The notes under the pieces are model-generated. The model had not been told where the DNA came from and did no database searches. It saw nothing but the letters and a program-made list of their open reading frames with translations. Shown piece after piece: positions 8,750 to 16,435 of a stretch of DNA of 64,000 nt. The DNA is from Nitrosophilus labii (GTDB lineage Bacteria; Campylobacterota; Campylobacteria; Campylobacterales; Nitratiruptoraceae). Where the stretch lies: NCBI RefSeq assembly GCF_014466985.1, contig NZ_AP022827.1:38673-102672 (forward strand), read 5' to 3'. Position 1 is the first letter of the stretch. Each line of letters starts with the position of its first letter. The position numbers and the translations under genes are program-made.

Positions 8750-10309
8750 TTATAAACTATATTCATCTAATTTATTTATTAATCTATCAACCCAATCTTC
8801 AATTCCTTTGCCAGTATGCTTTTGCTTAGTATGGAAGAAAATTCTTATTTCTTCTAATTCTTTTTTTAATTTATTAAAAGATTGTATAGAACCCTCTTTA
8901 ACAGAATATACTTTCGCCACAAGAAAATTTCCATTAAGCCTATTATTTGAACTAAATAGAAGCGTTGAAGAGTTAGATTCTTTTAATTCGAGTAAAAAAT
9001 AATTCCTGTTTCTAAATCTAAAATGAAAAGCATAATATCTATTTGTTTGATAAAAATTGCTTTCTTCCTCGTTTAAATTTAGTTTCCTTTTTAACAATTC
9101 AATAGCTTTTTGAAAATCAAAATTTTCTATATTTAAAGTCCCTTTGCCATATGGAGAATTTTTATCTTCCATATCGCTCAAACTTATTCCTTCTGATTCT
9201 TTAAAAATTTTATGAATAGGCTTTGAGTAAATACTTTCTCCCTTTCTAATAGCTTTGCCTTTGAAAACAGCCAAAGGATTAACTGAAGAAAACTGTTTTT
9301 TACCAATAGATATGATGGTATCAGTACTTTTTGGATTTGTAGGGCTATTATGTGAAATAGTGGCTGCTTTGCCTGCTAATTTTTTAAAGAATTTGGTTTG
9401 AAGCGTATAATTTCGATCTCTACTTTCAAAATGATATGTAATAACTTTTTTTCCAAATAAGCTTTCAAAATCAATATCTATTATTTGATAAACTAACAAG
9501 TTTTTATCATCAAGATATTCACCTCTAAGCTCAGCTTTAAAATCTTTAAAAATTGGAAACTTAAAATTAGCAAATGATAGAATATATCTTTTATTCTCAT
9601 ATTTGGGTTCTTTTATAACATCCTTTATAAAAAAAGAATATGCATTGTAAAAAAACTTTCTGCTTTTTTCATAACAAAAATACAAATATGCAAGCTCCAC
9701 CGTTTCTTTGGTAACTTTTTTGTTAAAGTTTCTAAAATACAACTCACCTTCTTTACAACTACTTAATTGAACTTTATTTTCTTTGTTCTCTTGAAGTAAA
9801 ATATTTATATCTTGGGCTAAGAAGGCTCTTCTTATATGAGAAGTTGGAAAATAGAAAAAACTTCCTATTACTAAATAAGGAAATATTAAAACTTTATCAT
9901 TTGTTTTTAGGGTTAGAAAACTTTTAACGGCTCTTTCTTCATCCGAAATTATTCTTTGAGATATTTTTTCTTTTAAATCATCAGAAAGTTTTTCATATGG
10001 CTTTATTTCGATATTAGAAGGTTTTATATTAAATATCTCGCTTTCTGCAATAAAATTTATGTTTTCTTTGTATAAAATACTTCCATATGAAAAAATTGAT
10101 GTAGTTTCAAGCTGCAAATCATAAGCAACAAATTTTTTACCACTTTCATCTTTAAACCAAATATCAATTAAAACATCTTCTCTTCCATTGTTCTTCGGAT
10201 AAATTTTTAAAGGAGAGTAACCACATACAATCAACGGTTTTTCTCTCTGCAATTTAATAATTAAAGAATTTTTACCAGAATTGTCTATTAATTTTGAAAG
10301 ATTATTCAT
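8750..10309 (-). CDS. Unrecognised 519-residue soluble protein
   Basis: I do not recognise this protein. It has no signal peptide or membrane segments and appears rich in strands, with an aromatic, basic C-terminal region (NRYYAFHFRFRNRNYFLLEL, then an all-alpha tail ending WVDRLINKLDEY). A reasonable ribosome site precedes the ATG. It sits alone between a restriction-modification remnant and the transfer operon, a typical place for defence or transposition accessory genes. A TnsE-like or nuclease-associated role is only a guess. Confidence 0.6.
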   Translation of the reverse strand: MNNLSKLIDNSGKNSLIIKLQREKPLIVCGYSPLKIYPKNNGREDVLIDIWFKDESGKKFVAYDLQLETTSIFSYGSILYKENINFIAESEIFNIKPSNIEIKPYEKLSDDLKEKISQRIISDEERAVKSFLTLKTNDKVLIFPYLVIGSFFYFPTSHIRRAFLAQDINILLQENKENKVQLSSCKEGELYFRNFNKKVTKETVELAYLYFCYEKSRKFFYNAYSFFIKDVIKEPKYENKRYILSFANFKFPIFKDFKAELRGEYLDDKNLLVYQIIDIDFESLFGKKVITYHFESRDRNYTLQTKFFKKLAGKAATISHNSPTNPKSTDTIISIGKKQFSSVNPLAVFKGKAIRKGESIYSKPIHKIFKESEGISLSDMEDKNSPYGKGTLNIENFDFQKAIELLKRKLNLNEEESNFYQTNRYYAFHFRFRNRNYFLLELKESNSSTLLFSSNNRLNGNFLVAKVYSVKEGSIQSFNKLKKELEEIRIFFHTKQKHTGKGIEDWVDRLINKLDEYSL

Positions 10310-10415
10310 TGTAAGTTCCTTTTAAAATAGCAGAAATACAAGAAATAATTAATTTGAAGATTTAAGTAGTGTAAATATATTTGAATAATTGTAGATAATT
10401 GTGAATAAAATGTAA

Positions 10416-10754
10416 TTATATTAGAATACTTACAACCTGGGCATCTGAAGGGTTTTTAATGCTTGTGAATCCTACATCTTTAAAGTATTGATCTGTTCCC
10501 ATAGTGCAATTCCCTCCAAATTTACAAATCGTATCATAATCAATAACAAGATCGGGTTTTAGTTTGTATATTTCTTTTGCAATCTTCATAATTTTTTGTA
10601 TTTCTCTTTTGTTATCTATATGATTTATAGTAATATTTTCTGATCTTTTTTGCATGGAAACAGTGATGTTGCTATCTTTTATATTTGAGGCATTTGCATT
10701 GGATGCTGCCAAACCAAGTGCTAAAAGAGTGTATATCATTGCTTTTTTATCCAT
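10416..10754 (-). CDS. Small exported protein downstream of traN
   Basis: This 112-residue protein has a signal peptide (hydrophobic TLLALGLAASNANA, cleavage near residue 22). It has two cysteines (residues about 83 and 88) that could form a disulfide. It lies 14 bases after traN on the same strand, at the distal end of the transfer operon. I do not recognise a family. A periplasmic role linked to the mating apparatus or its disulfide-rich partners is inferred from position. Confidence 0.6.
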   Translation of the reverse strand: MDKKAMIYTLLALGLAASNANASNIKDSNITVSMQKRSENITINHIDNKREIQKIMKIAKEIYKLKPDLVIDYDTICKFGGNCTMGTDQYFKDVGFTSIKNPSDAQVVSILI

Positions 10755-10768
10755 TCATATTCCCCTTT

Positions 10769-12904
10769 TTAATTTTGTATATTTGACAAATTTGTATTAA
10801 TTCTATCTTGAATAAAATTTGCCTGATTTTGAATAAAACTTGAATTGAATGTTTTTGTAACATCATTGAAAAACTCGCTCATGTCTATTTTGCTAAAATC
10901 GAGCTTCTGAAACTCTTCTGGTGTAAATCCTTTGCAATTTGGATTCTTAGGTTCACCCCAGTTTTTATTTATTTGTGTCCTACCTTGTTCATTGATGATC
11001 CTTGCTAATTTACTATTAAAGCAACAATATGTTTGTTTATGTTGAACGCATATTTCAGTAAAACCCAGTTCTACTTCTTTTGAGCAATATTCCCCTATAT
11101 AGTGACATCTATCTTCATTTCTTAGTTTTGCAAGTTTCATTTCCTCATCTTTGCATTGAATTAGTCCAAAAAACACCTTATCTTTATCGCAACATCCGCC
11201 TCCTGCAAGACCAAAGAAAATGTCTTCACTTCTACATCTATTGTCATATCCATTAAATATGTAGATTTGCCCCATGCAATTACCACTATCATCCCAGCCA
11301 TTATTATCTGCATCATTTATACCAACAGGAGTATCCGTTGTAACTATATCGTTTCCACTAATACATGGATAAGGAGAACATTGCCATTTGTTATCTACCC
11401 AAGCACATTTGCGATCTGGTGCAGGTACACAAGTGAATGTCTCTCTACGACAGTTATCTGGTGGTGGAGTTGGATCCGTTGCATCAGGACCACCTGGATC
11501 TATTGGTTCCCAGTTTTCGCCATATTCATTAGGATCATTTTGACACAAATATTCATAATAAGTGTAATTTGTTGTAATTTCAGTTGTTCCTATATCATCG
11601 ACACTACAATATCCGCCCGTGCAGTTAAACACTCCTTGTCCAACTATTCCTTCAAAGTACGCATACCCTTCACCACCACCTGCAACGATTACATCTATCC
11701 TTACTACATTTGTTCCTTCTATCAAATATTGTTTGGCATCGATGTTGTGATATTGGTTCCAACTTGTGGATAATTCACAGGCTCCAGTGCTTCCTGATGT
11801 AGTGTATTGCACTTTTTGTCCACAATAGCCATAACCATAATTAGCATCATTACATTCGGCATAAGAAGAATAAGTATTTGTACCATCCGAGTAAACCACT
11901 TCAAGCATATCTCCACCATAAGGTCCTACCCGTACAATATGCCCATTTACTGTAACCTTGATCCAGTCATCGAATTTTGTTCTTTTGAGTTTAAATTCTA
12001 TTACTTTATCCAGATCCGTTATGTTAAAATATGCAGAGGTGCTATAATGTGCGCATGAACCACTCCAGTAATTATCCCCTATTCTACCTGTCCATACTCT
12101 AATTTTCTGATATGTTTCGGTTGTTGTACCTATGTGCGGCTCGCTATATCCATCCATATATTCCCATTCACTTCCACACTCGGCAAGTCCTGATGGACAA
12201 AAATCAGTGCCGTATTGATCTGTTTGGCAATCAAAGGTTTGGCCGTCAGTTACAAGATCAAGTCCGCTATCATAAATTTTAGTATTGCATACTTTCCCTT
12301 CAATTGAGTCTGTAATGTTAGTTTCCCCTTGGTAACACTCAGGCATTGTATCAAACTCAAATATTCCGTAATAGCGTGCTGGATTATTGTATTCGTCAAA
12401 ATGATTTCCCATATCAGCCCACTGTCCACCAGGTGATGCTATTGCTACCCAATGTTCTCCGAGAGGGGAGATTTTCTCTACTCCATCTATGATGTCGTTT
12501 GATTTAACAAGATTATCTGGTTGATATGGTGCCCAGTTTGTATAAACAGGAGTAGTGCCTTTTACAGTTATGAAACGGCTATCATCATAAGCACAATTGC
12601 TGTCATAACAATAATTAGATGTCAATTGTGGATCCCAAATTCCTATCCAGCCATAAGTTGCATTAGGAAGTAAGCTTTTGATAAAGTCATTTTCAGCTTG
12701 ATTATCTGGGATCGCAAGATAGCCACCGCTATTTTCAGCAAATGTTTTTGCATCATTAAATGTCATTTTGTTTTTTGTAATTGTATAATAGTGTCCATTA
12801 TATAGTTTAAAGTCACCATAATCACTACATATAATTGCATTTACATTACTTACCGCAATGAAGGGGAGGAGTCCTATATATAGTTTTAATTTGTTGAAGA
12901 ACAT
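10769..12904 (-). CDS. traN: TraN mating-pair stabilisation protein with an N-terminal C-type lectin-like domain
   Basis: This 711-residue exported protein (signal peptide to about residue 23) has two recognisable parts. Residues about 33-185 form a C-type lectin-like domain: GWIGIWDP at 85-92, NWAPYQPDN at 123-131, WADMG at 162-166 and a closing YGIFEF strand. The QPD triplet is the galactose-type calcium/sugar motif of this fold. The last 120 residues, rich in cysteines (CHYIGEYCSK, CVQHKQTYCCFNSKLARI, then WG), are the conserved TraN C-terminus. TraN is an outer-membrane protein that stabilises contact with the recipient. Here recipient recognition may use a sugar ligand. Confidence 0.85.
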   Translation of the reverse strand: MFFNKLKLYIGLLPFIAVSNVNAIICSDYGDFKLYNGHYYTITKNKMTFNDAKTFAENSGGYLAIPDNQAENDFIKSLLPNATYGWIGIWDPQLTSNYCYDSNCAYDDSRFITVKGTTPVYTNWAPYQPDNLVKSNDIIDGVEKISPLGEHWVAIASPGGQWADMGNHFDEYNNPARYYGIFEFDTMPECYQGETNITDSIEGKVCNTKIYDSGLDLVTDGQTFDCQTDQYGTDFCPSGLAECGSEWEYMDGYSEPHIGTTTETYQKIRVWTGRIGDNYWSGSCAHYSTSAYFNITDLDKVIEFKLKRTKFDDWIKVTVNGHIVRVGPYGGDMLEVVYSDGTNTYSSYAECNDANYGYGYCGQKVQYTTSGSTGACELSTSWNQYHNIDAKQYLIEGTNVVRIDVIVAGGGEGYAYFEGIVGQGVFNCTGGYCSVDDIGTTEITTNYTYYEYLCQNDPNEYGENWEPIDPGGPDATDPTPPPDNCRRETFTCVPAPDRKCAWVDNKWQCSPYPCISGNDIVTTDTPVGINDADNNGWDDSGNCMGQIYIFNGYDNRCRSEDIFFGLAGGGCCDKDKVFFGLIQCKDEEMKLAKLRNEDRCHYIGEYCSKEVELGFTEICVQHKQTYCCFNSKLARIINEQGRTQINKNWGEPKNPNCKGFTPEEFQKLDFSKIDMSEFFNDVTKTFNSSFIQNQANFIQDRINTNLSNIQN

Positions 12905-14106
12905 ACCATATCCTTCGTTGCTTCATTCACTGCCGATAATGCACTTGTAACTTCTGCAAAATCATCGATTGCACCGCAATCATGTTTTATTGTTTCACCA
13001 GGATTTAAAGGGCATCTTGTCCAATTGTCCACACATTCTCTTATTTCAACTTTTCGTGTCGAAGAATCGGTTGTAGCGGTTTCTCTATTAGTTCCATCAG
13101 CAAAAGCGTCTGGACTGTTTTCTATGTATTCAACTTCACAATACTTTGCATTCTCAGAAGTTCCTATTTGTATACTCCCATCAATATTATATGTCTGGCC
13201 ATTTATCTGGTCGGTATAGGAGTAGTCATTTGTTCCATCCGTATGGGTTGTGCTATTTCTCACATTATCAACACGATTTTCCAAGTTATTTTGATAATCT
13301 GTTTCAAGATGATGATTATTTTGTGTAGAACTATTTAAAACATAGTAAGCACTGTTTTCATCATTCATTTGAGATACAATTGCACTGTCTGTTAACGATT
13401 GTATATTTGAACCATCGCTTGATGCTGTTGTCATAGATCCGGCATTTTGACAATTTGAGTAGTCTTGCCCCCAATAGTATACTGCATCTCCGGTATTTTG
13501 GGTTCTTGTTATAACATAATCGGATGTATTTGATACCATGGGGGCAACTGCACCGGCAATATCATTTAAAATTGTTTGTTTTTGTGTAAGAGCAGGTGAA
13601 CCGCAGCTGCTATTTATACAATAACAACCACCAAGAGCTGGAGCTACTGTTTCGATCAGAGAAAGAGTTATTCCGTCATAATTCCACTTATAATATTTAC
13701 AGTTATTCCATGTACCTGAATCACATTTAATAGCCCCGTTTGAGCAAATACCGCTTATTCCAGAGAAACTCCAGTATGTTTCTTTCGTTCCATCAAGATT
13801 TTTATCCATTTGTATCTGTATTGTTATATCACTTGTTCCATTATATGTTATTGAAATATATTCCCTGCTATCACCCTCAGAACATATCAATCTTGCATCA
13901 CCGTTTTTATTTCCATCAACTGTATAAAGGTCCGTGTCAGTTGTTATGGGATTATTAATTGTTCCAGACATATTTTCTTTAAAATGATTGAGGGTGTAAT
14001 TTCCAAAAGAAATACCCTCATTCCATGTGTCGGTAGCAATTGCCGGCAAATATAAAAAGACAATGACCGGAAAAAGTTTTAGCTTCCAAAGCCTGTCATT
14101 GCCCAT
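12886..14106 (-). CDS. Exported cysteine-containing transfer protein of unknown role
   Basis: The 406-residue product has an N-terminal hydrophobic export signal (FPVIVFLYLPAIA). The rest is rich in Asn, Ser and Thr with scattered cysteines (GGCYCINSSCG near residue 160). It overlaps traH upstream by 28 bases and traN downstream by 19, so it is tightly coupled between two outer-membrane or periplasmic mating proteins. It may be a TraN-like or TraN-partner protein. I see no catalytic motif. Confidence 0.6.
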   Translation of the reverse strand: MGNDRLWKLKLFPVIVFLYLPAIATDTWNEGISFGNYTLNHFKENMSGTINNPITTDTDLYTVDGNKNGDARLICSEGDSREYISITYNGTSDITIQIQMDKNLDGTKETYWSFSGISGICSNGAIKCDSGTWNNCKYYKWNYDGITLSLIETVAPALGGCYCINSSCGSPALTQKQTILNDIAGAVAPMVSNTSDYVITRTQNTGDAVYYWGQDYSNCQNAGSMTTASSDGSNIQSLTDSAIVSQMNDENSAYYVLNSSTQNNHHLETDYQNNLENRVDNVRNSTTHTDGTNDYSYTDQINGQTYNIDGSIQIGTSENAKYCEVEYIENSPDAFADGTNRETATTDSSTRKVEIRECVDNWTRCPLNPGETIKHDCGAIDDFAEVTSALSAVNEATKDMVCSSTN

Positions 14107-15518
14107 ACCGGAGACCTTTCTCTTATTTGTTTTTCAAGTTGTTGATAATAATCCACAAGATAATTTTGTTTTTTGAAATCTGATGCGATTCCTATCATAA
14201 TAGTATGTATATTCTTTCTATTTTGACGAGCTACTTTTAATAGTTCGTCAACTTTTTCCATATCCTCATCCGATAATGCTTTAGCTCCTTTTTCTCTTTT
14301 GTATGCAGCTAAATATCTCATCATTTCCTCTATGAGTTTTCTTATAAGGGCATCTATTTCTTTTAGCGCAATATATTCAGATGTTAACTCAACACCTGTG
14401 TCACCAAGCACAGTAATAACATTTATAATTCTGTAAATAGGTACTGGCATAGAGTTTATAAAATTAATATCATCTGTTGTTAGAGTTTCATGATTCTGAA
14501 TTTTGTTTACAATACTGATTATTTTATCTTGTATCATTTTTTTCATACCACCTTGTGGTATTGTAATGTTTGATATTGGAAATTCTGGGGGTAGCATTAA
14601 ATCACCATTTGGATGTTCTTGCAATCCTTTTACTTCAATATCGCCACCATTTAATAAAATATCAACAAATTTAGCATAATCAATAGTTGGTTGAATTATT
14701 TGGACCTTGAGTTGCGGATCTTGTGTTCCGTCAGCAAGAGAATTTGGATCTATGTATCCATATATATCCCCAATCATCGATCTTACCAATGCTTCCCATT
14801 CAGAACCATTGCCAAATATAGTGCCATATGTTTCGGATGCTCTTTTTACAAGAGATCCTTGCAACAAACGCTCTTTTGCTCCTTCTTTTCCACCGCCATT
14901 CATCCAACTTTCAGCAGTGTTTATCCAATTCTGTATAGTGCCCGAGGCATTTGTTGTAGCACTTGCAAGGGATGAAATCCAGCTTTCTTCACTACCCATT
15001 TTAATAAGATCACTTGCAGCATTTCCAATTTTTCTACCAGCCCAACCACCAATTTGTTGTGACATTTTACAAGTATCAAAGTTCATACTATTTATTGCAT
15101 TTGCTATTTTTTCAAGTTCAGTCATGATGGTGTCACAATCTTTACAGAGGGTAGAAATCGCCATTTTGAAAGCAAATGCCGGTGCCGCAGCGGAGATTTT
15201 CTTTAATTTGTCTACAAGATATTGAAAATTTAAGTAGCTAAAACCACCAAATACCATATCAATACCGGAGCATCCGACATTTATAGACGGAGCTTGCAAA
15301 TTAAAAGGATGAACTGTACCCAATCCACCCCATCTTACTCTCATACTTCCAAGAGTATAATAGCCTCTTGTTTGTGTAACAAAATAACCTGAATTTTCAG
15401 ATGTAACCGAAGCATCGAGGTTATCTTGTATAAAAGATGCCAGATCAGCACTTGCTGGGGTGGATAAAGATATTATTGCAGCCATAGAAAGGGCTGTTAT
15501 TTTCTTTAGATTGACCAT
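14079..15518 (-). CDS. traH: TraH, F-type pilus assembly protein
   Basis: This 479-residue exported protein (signal peptide to about residue 24) matches TraH. It shows the conserved GCSGIDMVFGGFSYLNFQ block near residue 83 and the cysteine pair LCKDCDTIM near residue 128. TraH is a periplasmic/outer-membrane protein needed for pilus extension, working with TraF, TraW and TraU. The cysteines explain the disulfide isomerase in the same operon. It overlaps the S26 peptidase gene upstream by 13 bases. Confidence 0.9.
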   Translation of the reverse strand: MVNLKKITALSMAAIISLSTPASADLASFIQDNLDASVTSENSGYFVTQTRGYYTLGSMRVRWGGLGTVHPFNLQAPSINVGCSGIDMVFGGFSYLNFQYLVDKLKKISAAAPAFAFKMAISTLCKDCDTIMTELEKIANAINSMNFDTCKMSQQIGGWAGRKIGNAASDLIKMGSEESWISSLASATTNASGTIQNWINTAESWMNGGGKEGAKERLLQGSLVKRASETYGTIFGNGSEWEALVRSMIGDIYGYIDPNSLADGTQDPQLKVQIIQPTIDYAKFVDILLNGGDIEVKGLQEHPNGDLMLPPEFPISNITIPQGGMKKMIQDKIISIVNKIQNHETLTTDDINFINSMPVPIYRIINVITVLGDTGVELTSEYIALKEIDALIRKLIEEMMRYLAAYKREKGAKALSDEDMEKVDELLKVARQNRKNIHTIMIGIASDFKKQNYLVDYYQQLEKQIRERSPVWAMTGFGS

Positions 15519-16006
15519 ATTGCAACACCTTTAATTTTTTCTTCTGGAACAAATCCCCAATATCTGCTATCGTAGCTTCTTTGATGTGTTCCCATTACAA
15601 AATAGTTTCCATCCGGTATTTTTCCATTGAATATAAAATTTTTTACCGGCTTGCCCTCTTTATCGTGTGTAAGAGCTTTGCCTATGTATTTTCCATCACA
15701 ATAGTATTCAAGTCCTTTTACTTCAAGTGTTTCACCTTCTTTACACATCACCATTTTTCCAAAATTCATATCTTTCTTATAATATGGTGTATCATGAGGA
15801 AATTTGAAATATATTATAGAACCGTCAGATACTTTATCTTTCCAATTTTTTGTATAAACTATAAAATCTTTATTTAAAGAAGGGGAAATTATAAAACCAA
15901 TACCATAATGTTTGCCGATAACATATGCGGCAAGATTGCCTATTGCGTATATAAAAGAGCCTATAAGCAAATATTTAGCTATTTTTTTAATTTTTGCTTT
16001 ATCCAT
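15506..16006 (-). CDS. S26-family conjugative signal peptidase (TraF/TrhF type)
   Basis: The start is set at MDKAKIKK because GGAG lies six bases upstream. The 166-residue protein has one membrane anchor (about residues 12-32). A serine region (ISPSLNKDF) aligns with the S26 nucleophile, a lysine block (FGKMVMCKEGETL) with the general-base motif, and a C-terminal block (SYDSRYWGFVPEEKI) with the conserved SDSR-WG motif. S26 enzymes in conjugation systems mature pilin or other exported proteins. The 23-bp operator just upstream suggests an internal promoter here. Confidence 0.8.
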   Translation of the reverse strand: MDKAKIKKIAKYLLIGSFIYAIGNLAAYVIGKHYGIGFIISPSLNKDFIVYTKNWKDKVSDGSIIYFKFPHDTPYYKKDMNFGKMVMCKEGETLEVKGLEYYCDGKYIGKALTHDKEGKPVKNFIFNGKIPDGNYFVMGTHQRSYDSRYWGFVPEEKIKGVAIWSI

Positions 16007-16058
16007 TTTAAGCTCCATACTTTTGAATATTAGTTTTATTTTACTATATTTTGATTTA

Positions 16059-16081
16059 TTTTAGAAGAAAATCGACTAAGG
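16059..16081 (-). promoter_or_regulatory. 23-bp operator-like element inside the tra operon
   Basis: Read on the minus strand the element is CCTTAG-TCGATTTTCTT-CTAAAA. It matches the 53515-53537 site at every position except the first two. It overlaps the end of trbI and lies about 50 bases before the S26 peptidase start, with TAAAAT boxes downstream. It probably marks an internal, co-regulated promoter. Confidence 0.6.
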
Positions 16082-16435
16082 AAGAGAGCCGATTTTACTT
16101 CTATAAATTGTTAATACCTCATTTGTAATATCTTTTACATTTTTTGAAGCTATGCTTTGTTTTACAACAACTATTGCATTATCTCTTTCCGCAATATAGT
16201 TGATAATCTTATCGATGTTGTTTAAATATTTAATAATTGCTTCTTCATTTACTTTCTGTCCTTTGTTAAATATAAGCTCTTTCATTCTTTTTTTTTGTAA
16301 TTCAATTATTTTTGTAGAATCAATTGAATAGATCTTTTTAACTTTTTTAGGCACTATATATTTGTCATAGGCAAAAAGAACCGCAATATTTACCAAAAGC
16401 GTATATATGATTAAAATAAATAGTTTTTGAATCAT
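16076..16435 (-). CDS. trbI: TrbI-like inner-membrane transfer protein
   Basis: This 119-residue protein has one N-terminal membrane segment (about residues 4-22) followed by a polar periplasmic domain. It ends with a VVVKQSIASKNVKDITNEVLTIY block resembling F-type TrbI, where a DIT motif follows a short hydrophobic strand. TrbI affects pilus retraction in the F system. The position between traC and the S26 peptidase/traH block fits F-type operons. It overlaps traC by four bases. Confidence 0.75.
   Translation of the reverse strand: MIQKLFILIIYTLLVNIAVLFAYDKYIVPKKVKKIYSIDSTKIIELQKKRMKELIFNKGQKVNEEAIIKYLNNIDKIINYIAERDNAIVVVKQSIASKNVKDITNEVLTIYRSKIGSLP

Noticed and set aside
11267..11773. 168-codon ORF opposite traN
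   Set aside because: It lies wholly inside the conserved traN coding region and has no start signal.
14707..15225. 172-codon ORF opposite traH
   Set aside because: traH is a clear family member on the other strand; this frame is a shadow.
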